Positions 53,470 to 62,880 of a stretch of 64,000 nt of DNA are shown here, piece by piece. Each line of letters starts with the position of its first letter. Within the stretch, counting starts at the first letter, position 1. The notes below the pieces were generated by a model. It was given only the letters and a program-made list of their open reading frames with translations, was not told the DNA's origin and made no database searches. The stretch spans positions 2,976,001 to 3,040,000 of the forward strand of contig NZ_CP071383.1 in the NCBI RefSeq assembly GCF_017348915.1. The letters run 5' to 3'. The DNA is from Leclercia pneumoniae. Its GTDB lineage: Bacteria; Pseudomonadota; Gammaproteobacteria; Enterobacterales; Enterobacteriaceae. Made by a program: the position numbers and the translations under genes.

Positions 53470-54687
53470 TTACGCGTTCAGCTTACGCATTACCAGCGTG
53501 GCATTGGTACCACCAAAACCGAAGCTGTTAGACATAACAGTATTCAGTTCACGCTCGGTTGGCGCGGTCACGATGTTCAGACCCGCAGCCTGCTCGTCCA
53601 TCTCGTCGATGTTGATGCTTGGGGCAATAAAGCCGTGTTCCAGCATCAGCAGAGAGTAGATAGCTTCCTGCACGCCAGCTGCACCCAGAGAGTGGCCGGT
53701 CATCGCTTTGGTTGCAGAGATAGCCGGGCTGTTGTCGCCGAAGACTTCACGAATCGCACCCAGTTCTTTCACATCGCCTACCGGCGTGGAGGTGCCGTGG
53801 GAGTTCAGGTAATCGATTGGGGTGTCAATGCCGTGCATCGCCATCTTCATGCAGCGCACTGCGCCTTCGCCAGACGGAGCAACCATATCTGCACCATCGG
53901 AAGTTGCACCGTAGCCAACGATTTCAGCGTAGATGTGAGCACCACGCGCCAGGGCGTGTTCCAGCTCTTCAACCACAACCATGCCGCCGCCGCCTGCGAT
54001 AACGAAACCGTCACGGTTTGCATCATAGGTACGGGAAGCCTGGTCAGGCGTTTCATTGTACTTGGTAGAGAGCGCACCCATTGCGTCGAACTCACAGGCC
54101 ATTTCCCAGCCCAGCTCTTCGCCGCCGCCAGCAAACACGATGTCCTGTTTACCTAACTGGATCTGCTCAACCGCGTTACCGATGCAGTGCGCGGAGGTCG
54201 CACAGGCAGAGCTGATGGAGTAGTTAACGCCATGGATTTTGAAAGGGGTTGCCAGGCACGCGGAGACCGCAGAACCCATTGCTTTGGTGACGACATACGG
54301 GCCAACCGCTTTCAGACCACGCGGGCTACGCATTGCGTCAGCACCAAATACCTGCGCCTTAGACGAACCACCGGAACCGGCGATCAGACCCACACGTGGG
54401 TTGTTCTGATAAACGTCTTCGCTCAGGCCAGCATCAGCAATCGCTTCCTGCATGGAGAGATAAGCATAAATAGAGGCATCGTTCATGAAACGAACCACTT
54501 TGCGGTCGATCAAACCGGTGGTGTCCAGTTTGACGTTACCCCATACGTGGCTACGCATACCTGAATCTTTAAACTCTTCAGAGAAAGTGATCCCGGAGCG
54601 TCCTTCACGCAGAGATGCCAGGACTTCCTGCTGGTTATTACCGATGCTGGAAACGATGCCCAGGCCAGTAATCACTGCACGTTTCAT
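53470..54687 (-). CDS. fabB: 3-oxoacyl-ACP synthase I (KAS I)
   Basis: FabB condenses malonyl-ACP with acyl-ACP and is required for unsaturated fatty acid synthesis. The product has 405 residues, one less than E. coli: a residue is missing near 107 ([12 protein letters not shown] instead of AGSGGGSPRFQVF). The catalytic triad is C162 in [13 protein letters not shown]297 in [11 protein letters not shown] and H332 in [18 protein letters not shown] precedes the ATG. Upstream FabR and FadR sites indicate control by fatty acid supply. Confidence 0.98.
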   Translation of the reverse strand: MKRAVITGLGIVSSIGNNQQEVLASLREGRSGITFSEEFKDSGMRSHVWGNVKLDTTGLIDRKVVRFMNDASIYAYLSMQEAIADAGLSEDVYQNNPRVGLIAGSGGSSKAQVFGADAMRSPRGLKAVGPYVVTKAMGSAVSACLATPFKIHGVNYSISSACATSAHCIGNAVEQIQLGKQDIVFAGGGEELGWEMACEFDAMGALSTKYNETPDQASRTYDANRDGFVIAGGGGMVVVEELEHALARGAHIYAEIVGYGATSDGADMVAPSGEGAVRCMKMAMHGIDTPIDYLNSHGTSTPVGDVKELGAIREVFGDNSPAISATKAMTGHSLGAAGVQEAIYSLLMLEHGFIAPSINIDEMDEQAAGLNIVTAPTERELNTVMSNSFGFGGTNATLVMRKLNA

Positions 54688-54735
54688 TCAATACCTCTGT
54701 AAGTCGCACTAAAGTAAGTTTCGAGTCGCACAATA

Positions 54736-54751
54736 GCGTACACTTGTACGC
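54736..54751. promoter_or_regulatory. FabR operator upstream of fabB
   Basis: GCGTACACTTGTACGC is a dyad with the AGCGTACA...TGTACGC pattern known for FabR sites at fabA and fabB. It lies about 50 bases upstream of the fabB ATG, abutting the FadR site. FabR represses fabB in response to unsaturated acyl thioesters. Confidence 0.82.
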
Positions 54752-54768
54752 CGAACAAGTCCGATCAG
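54752..54768 (-). promoter_or_regulatory. FadR site upstream of fabB
   Basis: The minus strand reads CTGATCGGACTTGTTCG, matching the FadR site described at E. coli fabB. FadR activates fabB when long-chain acyl-CoA is absent. It touches the FabR dyad on its right side and sits between divergent fabB and mnmC. Confidence 0.8.
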
Positions 54769-54845
54769 CCAATTTCTGCGGAAATTTGCACCCTCAGGCA
54801 CACATCGCTAAGATCGTGCCACTGCCTGTCAGACGAGTAACTTAC

Positions 54846-56846
54846 GTGAAACATAACGCTATACAACCCGCCAACCTCGAATTCAACGCTGAGGGTACAC
54901 CTGTTTCCCGAGATTTTGATGACGTCTACTTCTCTAATGATAACGGACTGGAGGAAACTCGTTATGTTTTCCTCAACGGAAACCACATTCTTTCGCGCTT
55001 CCCTGACCACCCGCGCAGCCAGTTTGTGGTGGCTGAGAGCGGTTTTGGTACGGGTTTAAACTTTCTTACCCTCTGGCAGGCGTTTGCGCATTTCCGCACC
55101 GCACACCCCGACGCTACCCTGCAAAGATTACATTTCATCAGTTTTGAAAAATTTCCGCTGACCCAGGACGACTTGATCCTTTCGCATCAGCACTGGCCAG
55201 AACTCGCCCCCTTTGCAGAGCAGCTGCAAAAGCAGTGGCCCCTGCCGCTGGCGGGCTGCCATCGCCTGATCATGGACGAGGGGCGCGTCACGCTCGATCT
55301 GTGGCTTGGGGACATTAACGCGCTAACCGAAACCCTGGATGACTCGCTTAATCAGAAAGTCGATGCCTGGTTTTTAGATGGCTTTGCCCCGGCGAAAAAT
55401 CCGGAGATGTGGAATGACAATCTGTTTTCTGCAATGGCGCGCCTGGTGCGCCCGGGCGGGACATTTGCGACCTTTACCTGCGCCGGTTTTGTCCGTCGCG
55501 GGTTAAAAGAGGCCGGTTTCAGCGTGCAGAAGGTAAAAGGTTTTGGCCGCAAACGGGAAATGCTGGTGGGGGTGATGGAGCAGGACAACGCCTCCCCGGC
55601 TCGCGCCCCCTGGTTTGCCCGCAGCGGCAGTGAGAAACGGGAAACGGCCATTATCGGCGGCGGCGTCGCCAGTGCCCTTCTCGCGCTGGCCCTGATTCAG
55701 CGCGGCTGGCAGGTCACCTTGTACTGCGCCGACGACGGCCCGGCCGCGGGAGCGTCCGGCAATCGCCAGGGGGCGCTTTACCCGCTACTCAGCGCTCACG
55801 ATCCGGCCCTGAGCCGCTTTTTCCCCGCGGCCTTTACTTTCGCCCGTCGTTTCTACGATGCCCTGCCGGTTAGCTTTGATCATGACTGGTGCGGCGTAAC
55901 CCAGCTCGGCTGGGATGAAAAAAGTCAGCAAAAAATCGACCAGATGCTTTCACTGGGGCTGCCAGCTCCCCTCGCCGCAGCGGTGAACGCGGCGCAGGTG
56001 CATGAAACAACCGGGGTGGAAACCGGCTGCGGTGGCATTCAGTACCCGCTCGGCGGCTGGCTCTGCCCGGCAGAACTCACCGCAGGCGCTATCGCCCTCG
56101 CCTGCCAGCGCGGTTTACAGGTGCACTACGCCCGCACCGCAGCATCTTTAACGCGTGAAGAGGCACAGTGGACGATTACCTTTAGCGACGGCCAGCGCGA
56201 GCAGCATCACGCGGTAGTGCTGGCCAACGGGGAAAATATCAGTGGGTTCAGTCAGACAGAGGCCCTACCGGTCTATCCGGTGAGTGGCCAGGTCAGCCAT
56301 ATCCCGGCGGCGCCTCGGCTCAGCCAGCTGCGCCAGGTACTCTGTTATGACGGCTACCTCACGCCACAGAATCCCTCCAACGGCCAGCACTGTATTGGCG
56401 CCAGTTATCATCGCGGCGAGACCGAGGCTCGCTATCGCGATGAAGATCAGCAGCATAATCGTCAGCGCTTGCTGGACTGCTTCCCCAGTGCTGAATGGGC
56501 TAAAGAGGTGGATGTCAGCGGCAAGCAGGCCCGTAACGGGGTGCGCTGCGCCTCGCGCGATCATCTGCCGATGATCGGTAACGTGGCAGACTACGACGCC
56601 ACGCTGGCGCGCTATGCCGATCTGGCAAGCAATAAAGAGAACGCCGACTCTGCGCCGGTGTGGCCCGATCTCTATCTGCTGGGTGCGCTGGGTTCGCGTG
56701 GCCTCTGCTCCGCGCCGCTGGCGGCAGAGGTGCTGGCATCGCAAATGAGTAATGAGCCTATTCCGCTGGATGCGACGACCCTGGCGGGATTGAATCCGAA
56801 CCGGCTATGGGTGAGAAAATTGCTGAAAGGAAAGCAGGTAAAATAG
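54846..56846 (+). CDS. mnmC: Bifunctional tRNA (mnm5s2U34) modification protein MnmC
   Basis: MnmC performs the last two steps of mnm5s2U synthesis at tRNA position 34. The C-terminal FAD domain converts cmnm5 to nm5, and the N-terminal SAM-dependent domain methylates it. The product has 666 residues from the GTG at 54846 ([18 protein letters not shown]), matching the E. coli start region. An upstream ATG at 54744 would run through the FadR site and is rejected. [14 protein letters not shown] is the SAM motif. [20 protein letters not shown] near 270 binds FAD, and the family [14 protein letters not shown] follows. Confidence 0.95.
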   Translation: MKHNAIQPANLEFNAEGTPVSRDFDDVYFSNDNGLEETRYVFLNGNHILSRFPDHPRSQFVVAESGFGTGLNFLTLWQAFAHFRTAHPDATLQRLHFISFEKFPLTQDDLILSHQHWPELAPFAEQLQKQWPLPLAGCHRLIMDEGRVTLDLWLGDINALTETLDDSLNQKVDAWFLDGFAPAKNPEMWNDNLFSAMARLVRPGGTFATFTCAGFVRRGLKEAGFSVQKVKGFGRKREMLVGVMEQDNASPARAPWFARSGSEKRETAIIGGGVASALLALALIQRGWQVTLYCADDGPAAGASGNRQGALYPLLSAHDPALSRFFPAAFTFARRFYDALPVSFDHDWCGVTQLGWDEKSQQKIDQMLSLGLPAPLAAAVNAAQVHETTGVETGCGGIQYPLGGWLCPAELTAGAIALACQRGLQVHYARTAASLTREEAQWTITFSDGQREQHHAVVLANGENISGFSQTEALPVYPVSGQVSHIPAAPRLSQLRQVLCYDGYLTPQNPSNGQHCIGASYHRGETEARYRDEDQQHNRQRLLDCFPSAEWAKEVDVSGKQARNGVRCASRDHLPMIGNVADYDATLARYADLASNKENADSAPVWPDLYLLGALGSRGLCSAPLAAEVLASQMSNEPIPLDATTLAGLNPNRLWVRKLLKGKQVK

Positions 56847-56853
56847 GGGTACT

Positions 56854-56875
56854 TCCCTCTCCCGCGGGAGAGGGA
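56854..56875. repeat. Perfect palindromic repeat between mnmC and yfcL
   Basis: A 22-base perfect palindrome with the core CCCTCTCCCGCGGGAGAGGG lies between two convergent genes, eight bases after the mnmC stop. It shares the CCCTCTCCC/GGGAGAGGG arms with the repeats at 10206-10250 and 36827-36850 and may also end transcription. Confidence 0.75.
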
Positions 56876-56884
56876 GGGTAAAGC

Positions 56885-57163
56885 TTAGTGCTTGCTGGCC
56901 TGCTGGAACAGGTTGTCCCACATGCCCACCACCAGAGACTGGTCGCGCGGGTTGAGTTCACCGGCCTGAATCGCTTTTTCAAGGCTGCGGCTCACCCCCT
57001 GGTGCACGGCCTGCGGAGAGTGATCGTCACCCGCTTCCAGCTCGGCAATCGCCAGCGTCAGGTGCCCACGCAGATAACCGCTGGCAAACAGTTCATCGTC
57101 ACTGGCGTGCTCTACCATGTCATCAATTAACGCCAGGATGCGTGATTCAAATTCTGCGATCAT
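56885..57163 (-). CDS. yfcL: YfcL family protein
   Basis: YfcL is a 92-residue conserved protein of unknown function. It is acidic and helical ([43 protein letters not shown]), with no signal peptide or membrane segment. It lies nine bases after epmC and is the last gene of the prmB/aroC run. Confidence 0.93.
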   Translation of the reverse strand: MIAEFESRILALIDDMVEHASDDELFASGYLRGHLTLAIAELEAGDDHSPQAVHQGVSRSLEKAIQAGELNPRDQSLVVGMWDNLFQQASKH

Positions 57164-57172
57164 CTTCTTTCC

Positions 57173-57721
57173 TCAATTAAGATCTTCCGGCCACGGGAAC
57201 TGCTCCGCCGTTATGGCCGGTGTGTGATAATAGTTTTGCAGCGCCTGGATAAAGCGCGCCGGGCGTTCCGGTATTCCCTTATCCAGGTACGTCATGACCT
57301 GCGCATGCACGCGACGTTGAAACGCGATACGATCCGGTTCGCACTCGCCTTCCAGATTGTCGCAGCTGACGTTAAAGGGAAAACCCGCCGCGACGCAAAA
57401 CAACCATTCGAGGGACTGCGGTTTCACTTCCACATCCTCAAATTGCCCCTGCGTCGCGGCGTCGCGACCGTCCGGGCAGTACCAGTAGCCGAAATCGACC
57501 TGCTCGCGGCGGGCTTTTCCGGCAATGCACCAGTGTGAGATCTCGTGCATGGCGCTGGCATAAAATCCGTGGGCAAAGACGATCCGGTTGTACGACACTT
57601 CTGCATCTGCAGGAAGATAGATCGGTTCGTCGTCGCCTTTAATCAGACGGGTATTAAAATCATCGGCAAAGCAGCCGTCGAAAATGGCGATCAGCTGTTC
57701 ATATTTATGCGTACTGTTCAT
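57173..57721 (-). CDS. epmC: Elongation factor P hydroxylase EpmC
   Basis: EpmC hydroxylates the beta-lysyl-lysine side chain of elongation factor P after its addition by EpmA/EpmB. The product has 182 residues. HEISHWCIAGKARR near residue 59 is the likely metal-binding motif (HExxH-like), and DFGYWYCPDGRDA follows. It overlaps the yfcA stop by one base (TAATG). The older name is yfcM. Confidence 0.94.
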   Translation of the reverse strand: MNSTHKYEQLIAIFDGCFADDFNTRLIKGDDEPIYLPADAEVSYNRIVFAHGFYASAMHEISHWCIAGKARREQVDFGYWYCPDGRDAATQGQFEDVEVKPQSLEWLFCVAAGFPFNVSCDNLEGECEPDRIAFQRRVHAQVMTYLDKGIPERPARFIQALQNYYHTPAITAEQFPWPEDLN

Positions 57722-58530
57722 TAGTTCATCCCCAACCAGCTGAGGATCTCCTGTCCGTGGCTGTCATAAAGTAGTTTTGCACTCATCACCGCCGAGACGA
57801 TCACGATCATCGGACGAATGAGCTGTTGCCCTTTGCTGAGCACCAGGCGCGAACCCATTCGCGCCCCAAGAAATTGTCCTGCCATCATGACAAAACCGGT
57901 TGCCCAGATCACCTTACCGCCGATGATAAACAGCAGCAGGCCGCCCAGGTTCGAGGTGGCGTTGAGCATTTTGGCATGGGCGGTGGATTTAGCGAGGTTA
58001 AAACCGGCCAGGGTGACAAAGGCCAGCGCGTAGAACGACCCGGCCCCCGGCCCGAAAAAGCCGTCGTAGAATCCCACGCAACCCCCGGCGATGAGGGCAA
58101 ACGGCAGACCGTGCAGTCGGCGCTGGCGGTCCTCTTCGCCCAGTTTTGGCATAAGCAGGAAGTAGAGACCAATACAGATGACCAGCAGCGGCAGGATTTG
58201 ACGTAAGATGTCGGACTGAACGTGCTGCACCAGCAGCGCCCCGCTCGTTGAGCCGATAAAGGTCATCAAAATATTGAGTTTCTGATCGGCAATGCTGACC
58301 ACTTTGCGGCGTACAAAATAGAGCGTGGCGGAGACGGATCCCCCGCAGGCCTGCAGCTTATTGGTCGCCAGCGCTTGCGCCGGGCTCATCCCTACCGCTA
58401 ACAGCGCAGGGACAGTTAACAAGCCGCCGCCGCCCGCCAGGGCATCGATAAAGCCCGCCAGCATAGCGACAAAAAAAAGTGCCAGCAGCAGCAGCGGTGA
58501 CACCATAAATAACTCAACGAAATTATCCAT
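57721..58530 (-). CDS. yfcA: TSUP-family membrane transporter YfcA
   Basis: YfcA is a sulfite exporter TauE/SafE family protein with unproven substrate. The 269 residues form about eight hydrophobic segments. GFIDALAGGGGLLTVPALLAVGMSPAQALATNKLQ and its repeat GGCVGFYDGFFGPGAGSFYALAFVTLAGFNLAKSTAHAKMLN are the duplicated family motif. It overlaps the mepA stop by one base. Confidence 0.94.
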   Translation of the reverse strand: MDNFVELFMVSPLLLLALFFVAMLAGFIDALAGGGGLLTVPALLAVGMSPAQALATNKLQACGGSVSATLYFVRRKVVSIADQKLNILMTFIGSTSGALLVQHVQSDILRQILPLLVICIGLYFLLMPKLGEEDRQRRLHGLPFALIAGGCVGFYDGFFGPGAGSFYALAFVTLAGFNLAKSTAHAKMLNATSNLGGLLLFIIGGKVIWATGFVMMAGQFLGARMGSRLVLSKGQQLIRPMIVIVSAVMSAKLLYDSHGQEILSWLGMN

Positions 58531-59354
58531 TACAGTACATGCTCGTCCAGTAGCGCCTGACAGGAAGGGGGCAGCGGAGGCGGTGTCTTCTTCTCAGGTT
58601 TAGTGGTACCCGGTTTTGGTGGTTCAAACCAGCTTTGTAACTCCATGCCACAGCCGTCGCCATCCGGAGGCAAAGGCTGATCTTCACACTCCAGGCTGTT
58701 TGCCGGGCAGCGCAGCCGAACGTGCATATGCGCGCGATGCTGGAACCACGGCCGCACTTTGCGCAGCCAGTCACGATCGCTGCCGGCATCCTGGCAAAGA
58801 CGCTGTTTAATGGCCGGGTTAACAAAGATGCGCGTCACGTCGTTGTCTTTTGCCGCAAGCTTGATCAGGCTAAATACCTCTGGGGTCCAGAGCGACGGCA
58901 CCACGTTTTTGCCGTCACGCGCTACCAAATCCAGCGCCTGGGGCTTTAATAATTGCGAAGACGTCCAGCGTGTTTTAGGGAGTTGCAGGAAGATATCGAC
59001 ATCCAGCCCGGTCTGATGGCTGGCGTGGCCGCCATTGAAGCGCCCGCCCGCTGGCATCCCCATATCGCCTATCAGCATCGTTCCCAGCCCGAGAGTGTTA
59101 ACCTGGGTACCCAGACGTTCGATAAACGAGACCAGATCCGGATGGCCGAAGTAACGTCGCTGATCGGTGCGCATGACTTGATACGTGCTGGATTGCAACG
59201 GCAGCGCTTGCGCGCCGACGATACAGCCATTCGAGAAGGCGCCAATAGACTGCGCGCTTCCCGCCACCGGATGGGTAATCTTCTGCCACGGCGTCGCTGC
59301 CAGGCTGGCTCCGCTGGCAACCAGCGCCAGCAGAGCAATTGTGGTTTTTTTCAT
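58530..59354 (-). CDS. mepA: Penicillin-insensitive murein endopeptidase MepA
   Basis: MepA is a periplasmic LAS-family zinc endopeptidase that cuts D-alanyl-meso-DAP cross-links. The product has 274 residues from the ATG at 59354, starting with the signal peptide [21 protein letters not shown] longer reading to 59477 runs back into aroC and is rejected. Zinc ligands and catalytic residues H110, H113, D120, and H206, H209, H211 (HRAHMHVRL) are present. It lies two bases after aroC. Confidence 0.96.
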   Translation of the reverse strand: MKKTTIALLALVASGASLAATPWQKITHPVAGSAQSIGAFSNGCIVGAQALPLQSSTYQVMRTDQRRYFGHPDLVSFIERLGTQVNTLGLGTMLIGDMGMPAGGRFNGGHASHQTGLDVDIFLQLPKTRWTSSQLLKPQALDLVARDGKNVVPSLWTPEVFSLIKLAAKDNDVTRIFVNPAIKQRLCQDAGSDRDWLRKVRPWFQHRAHMHVRLRCPANSLECEDQPLPPDGDGCGMELQSWFEPPKPGTTKPEKKTPPPLPPSCQALLDEHVL

Positions 59355-59356
59355 GT

Positions 59357-60442
59357 TTACCAGCGTGGAATGGTGGTCGTCACATCCGCATTCTGCGCGC
59401 GCTGGCGCAGGAAGTGATCCATCAGCACGATGGCCAGCATCGCTTCTGCGATCGGCACCGCGCGGATCCCCACACAAGGATCGTGACGCCCTTTGGTGAT
59501 CATCTCAACTTCTTCGCCAGAGCGGTTAATCGTGTGACCCGGCACGGTGATGCTGGAGGTCGGTTTCAGCGCAATATTGGCCACAATGTGCTGACCGCTG
59601 CTGATACCACCCAGAATGCCGCCCGCATGATTGCTCTGGAAGCCCTCTTTGGTAATTTCATCGCGATTCTGACTACCGCGCAGCGCCGCAACGCCGAAAC
59701 CGTCGCCAATCTCCACCCCTTTCACGGCGTTGATGCTCATCATCGCGTGGGCGATATCAGCATCCAGGCGGTCGAAGACCGGTTCACCCCAGCCCGCAGG
59801 AACACCCTCCGCCACAACCGTGACTTTGGCACCGATGGAGTCGCCCTCTTTTTTCAGGCCACGCATCAGTTCGTCCAGCGCCTCAAGTTTATCGGCATCG
59901 GCACAGAAGAACGGGTTTTGTTCGACCTGATCCCAGTCTTTGATGGCCAGCGGAATGTCGCCCATCTGGGTAAGGCAGCCGCGGATCACGATGCCAAATT
60001 TCTGGGCCAGGTATTTCTTGGCAATCGCCCCTGCCGCCACGCGCATCGCTGTCTCACGCGCAGAAGAGCGTCCGCCGCCGCGATAGTCGCGAAAACCGTA
60101 TTTTTGTTCGTAGGTGTAATCGGCATGGCCCGGACGGAACACATCTTTAATGGCGCCGTAATCCTGCGAGCGCTGGTCAGTGTTTTCAATCAGCAGACCA
60201 ATGCTGGTGCCGGTTGTGCGGCCTTCGAAAACACCGGAAAGGATCTTGACGCTGTCCGGCTCGCGACGCTGTGTGGTGTAGCGCGAGGTGCCCGGGCGAC
60301 GACGGTCGAGGTCGTGCTGTAAATCCGCTTCTGTCAGTTCGATGCCTGGCGGCACGCCATCAACGATACAGCCCAGCGCCAGCCCGTGTGACTCACCGAA
60401 CGTGGTCACGCGGAATAATTGTCCAATACTGTTTCCTGCCAT
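59357..60442 (-). CDS. aroC: Chorismate synthase AroC
   Basis: AroC converts EPSP to chorismate with reduced FMN. The 361-residue product starts [20 protein letters not shown] at 60442, with GGAG five bases upstream; a GTG codon directly before it is not favoured. The three family signatures [16 protein letters not shown], the [20 protein letters not shown] stretch and RGSQNRDEI are present. It follows prmB by 61 bases. Confidence 0.98.
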   Translation of the reverse strand: MAGNSIGQLFRVTTFGESHGLALGCIVDGVPPGIELTEADLQHDLDRRRPGTSRYTTQRREPDSVKILSGVFEGRTTGTSIGLLIENTDQRSQDYGAIKDVFRPGHADYTYEQKYGFRDYRGGGRSSARETAMRVAAGAIAKKYLAQKFGIVIRGCLTQMGDIPLAIKDWDQVEQNPFFCADADKLEALDELMRGLKKEGDSIGAKVTVVAEGVPAGWGEPVFDRLDADIAHAMMSINAVKGVEIGDGFGVAALRGSQNRDEITKEGFQSNHAGGILGGISSGQHIVANIALKPTSSITVPGHTINRSGEEVEMITKGRHDPCVGIRAVPIAEAMLAIVLMDHFLRQRAQNADVTTTIPRW

Positions 60443-60503
60443 CACGGCTCCGTTGTCGTTGTTCTGTGTTTGAGCGTTGTGAAACGGGCCGAAGCCCGCT
60501 GGA

Positions 60504-61436
60504 TTAATCTTTGTAGATGCTGAAGTATTCGCGCGCTGCGATCAGCTGCGCTTTGGTCAGCATAAAGACGCCGTCGCCACCGTTGTCAAATTCGAGCCAG
60601 GTGAACGGCACATCCGGGTACTGCTCTATCAGATGTACCATGCTGTTGCCCACTTCACAAATCAGAACGCCGTCGTCGGTCAGGTACTCTGGCGCGCAGG
60701 CCAGAATGCGGCGGGTCAGTTTCAGGCCGTCGCTACCGGAGGCAAGACCCAACTCTGGTTCATGGCGATACTCGTTTGGCAGATCGGACATATCTTCCGC
60801 ATCGACGTACGGCGGGTTGGTGACAATCAGATCATATTGCAGCTTCGGCAAATCGCGGAACAGATCGGAGCGGATCGGCGTGACGTGATGGATCAGGCCA
60901 TGCTCTTCGATGTTATGTTCCGTCACCGCCAGCGCGTCGGAAGAGATATCGACCGCGTCCACCTCTGCTTCCGGGAAGGCGTAAGCACAGGCAATAGCTA
61001 TACAGCCGCTACCGGTGCACATATCCAGAATATGTTCAGGCTGATGGTCGATAAGGCCAGAGAACTGATTGTTAATCAGCTCACCAATAGGCGAACGCGG
61101 AACCAGCACGCGCTCATCAACGTAGAATTCGTGGCCGCAGAACCAGGCTTTATTGGTGAGGTAGGCTACCGGAATACGCTCGTTCACGCGGCGAATGACG
61201 CGCTCAACGATACGGTGTTTCTCGCTGGAGGTCAGGCGCGCAGTGCGCATATCTTCAGGGATATCCAGTGGCAGATAGAGCGACGGCAGAACTAACTGCA
61301 CCGCTTCGTCCCACGGGTTATCAGTACCGTGACCATACCAGATGTTGGCGGCGCTGAAGCGGCTAACCGACCAACGCAACATGTCCTGAATGGTATGCAG
61401 CTCATTCACTGCTTCATCGACAAATATTTTATCCAC
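60504..61436 (-). CDS. prmB: Ribosomal protein uL3 glutamine methyltransferase PrmB
   Basis: PrmB methylates Gln150 of ribosomal protein uL3. The 310-residue product has the SAM motif [30 protein letters not shown] and the NPPY motif ([14 protein letters not shown]) that grips the glutamine. It begins the run prmB-aroC-mepA-yfcA-epmC-yfcL and is divergent from smrB. Confidence 0.97.
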   Translation of the reverse strand: MDKIFVDEAVNELHTIQDMLRWSVSRFSAANIWYGHGTDNPWDEAVQLVLPSLYLPLDIPEDMRTARLTSSEKHRIVERVIRRVNERIPVAYLTNKAWFCGHEFYVDERVLVPRSPIGELINNQFSGLIDHQPEHILDMCTGSGCIAIACAYAFPEAEVDAVDISSDALAVTEHNIEEHGLIHHVTPIRSDLFRDLPKLQYDLIVTNPPYVDAEDMSDLPNEYRHEPELGLASGSDGLKLTRRILACAPEYLTDDGVLICEVGNSMVHLIEQYPDVPFTWLEFDNGGDGVFMLTKAQLIAAREYFSIYKD

Positions 61437-61593
61437 TTTTCCCTCCAGGGCATGCTCGCTAATTTTTCGGCGGCTAGTTTGCCATGAAGACGGCGATAAA
61501 TCAGCATTGTCAGCAACGGCTGGCGTTTAAAAAATGCGTTTTGCGGGGCGGGTAGTCAGGTACACTGTGGCAAACAGAAGATGAGACGACCAA

Positions 61594-62145
61594 ATGAAAA
61601 AGAAAACATCGCTCAGCGAGGAGGATCAAACGCTGTTTCGTCAGCTCATGACCGGCACGCGTAAAATTAAGCAGGACACCTTTGTCCACCGCCCGCAGCG
61701 TAAAAAAATCACCGAGCTACCGGTAAAACGCCTGATCTCAGAGCAGGCCGATGCCAGCCACTATTTCTCGGATGAATTTCAGCCGCTGCTGAATACGGAA
61801 GGGGCGATGAAGTATGTGCGCCCGGATGTGAGCCACTTTGAGCTGAAGAAATTGCGTCGGGGTGATTATTCGCCGGAGTTATTTCTCGATCTGCACGGAT
61901 TAACCCAGATGCAGGCCAAACAGGAGCTGGGCGCATTGATCGCCGCCTGCCGTCGGGAGCATGTTTTCTGCGCCTGCGTGATGCACGGCCACGGAAAGCA
62001 TATTCTTAAACAGCAAACCCCGCTCTGGCTTGCCCAGCATCCGCATATTATGGCTTTTCATCAGGCACCCAAAGAGTACGGTGGAGATGCCGCATTACTG
62101 GTGCTGATTGAGGTGGAAGAGTGGCAGCCGCCTGAGCTGCCCTGA
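61594..62145 (+). CDS. smrB: Ribosome rescue endonuclease SmrB
   Basis: SmrB cuts mRNA between collided ribosomes and feeds tmRNA rescue. The 183-residue product has a basic N-terminal arm and a C-terminal Smr domain (about 95-175), with [15 protein letters not shown], the catalytic-type DLHG, and [17 protein letters not shown]. The start follows GAGACGACCAA. The older name is yfcN. Confidence 0.95.
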   Translation: MKKKTSLSEEDQTLFRQLMTGTRKIKQDTFVHRPQRKKITELPVKRLISEQADASHYFSDEFQPLLNTEGAMKYVRPDVSHFELKKLRRGDYSPELFLDLHGLTQMQAKQELGALIAACRREHVFCACVMHGHGKHILKQQTPLWLAQHPHIMAFHQAPKEYGGDAALLVLIEVEEWQPPELP

Positions 62146-62149
62146 CAGA

Positions 62150-62175
62150 AAGGCGGGTGCTAAGCGCCCCGCCTT
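62150..62175. terminator. Convergent hairpin between smrB and sixA
   Basis: AAGGCGGG and CCCGCCTT pair around a ten-base loop with an inner GC/GC pairing. T runs are short. It lies between two convergent stops and may serve both. Confidence 0.5.
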
Positions 62176-62188
62176 AATGACATTGGCG

Positions 62189-62674
62189 TCAGATGGCTTT
62201 GGCCATCTTTAGATTGCAAGGGCCGATCTGCCAGTTAAACACCCCTTTACCCGACTCATCGAGAGTGACATTCGCTATCCCTGAGGTGCTGAACATCGGC
62301 GGCGTTTCGCCCGGGCAGAGTTCAGAAACCAGATAACCAACCAGTGGCAGGTGGGAGATGATCAGCGCCGAGGCGACACCTTCATTGCACAGGGCCTGAA
62401 GATAGGCACTGACCAGACCGACATCGCCGCCCGGAGTAAGCTCAGGCAGAACATCGACCTCTTTTGGCAGGTTCATACACTCCCCTACCACATCCAGCGT
62501 CTGTTCAGCTCGCAGATACGGGCTCACCAGGACACGTTCAATATCCACTTTTTGCCCTTTCAGCCAGGTAGCCATCTGACGGGATTCGTCACAGCCGCAA
62601 GGTGTAAGAGGACGGACAGAGTCACTGGCGGCTTCAAGAGCCGCGTCGCCGTGACGCATGATAAAAACTTGCAT
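62189..62674 (-). CDS. sixA: Phosphohistidine phosphatase SixA
   Basis: SixA removes phosphate from histidine, acting on the ArcB HPt domain in E. coli and on the nitrogen PTS. The product has 161 residues from the ATG at 62674 (MQVFIMRHGD), with the nucleophile H8 in the RHG motif and the second catalytic histidine in SHLPLVGY. A longer reading to 62722 adds 16 residues without homology. It lies between smrB and fadJ. Confidence 0.96.
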   Translation of the reverse strand: MQVFIMRHGDAALEAASDSVRPLTPCGCDESRQMATWLKGQKVDIERVLVSPYLRAEQTLDVVGECMNLPKEVDVLPELTPGGDVGLVSAYLQALCNEGVASALIISHLPLVGYLVSELCPGETPPMFSTSGIANVTLDESGKGVFNWQIGPCNLKMAKAI

Positions 62675-62880
62675 ATTGCACCGCTTTTGTTGACCAGGAT
62701 CATCGGCGTTCACAACCTGCAAAAATTGCAGGGTAGCAAACCCAATGGCCGGGCATTGTGCCTGATCCCATCGTTGAATGAAACGCCGTTTTTTACCTCA
62801 TCGGCGTAATTATAGTCAATGCCCGTTTACAATTTGGACGGAGACCCTTCATTCAACGAAGGATTTACTCTTCTTTGACC

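Noticed and set aside
54744..54845. N-terminal extension of MnmC from an upstream ATG
   Set aside because: It would translate through the FadR site and part of the FabR site upstream of fabB. MnmC homologues begin at the (M)[14 protein letters not shown] position, served here by a GTG.
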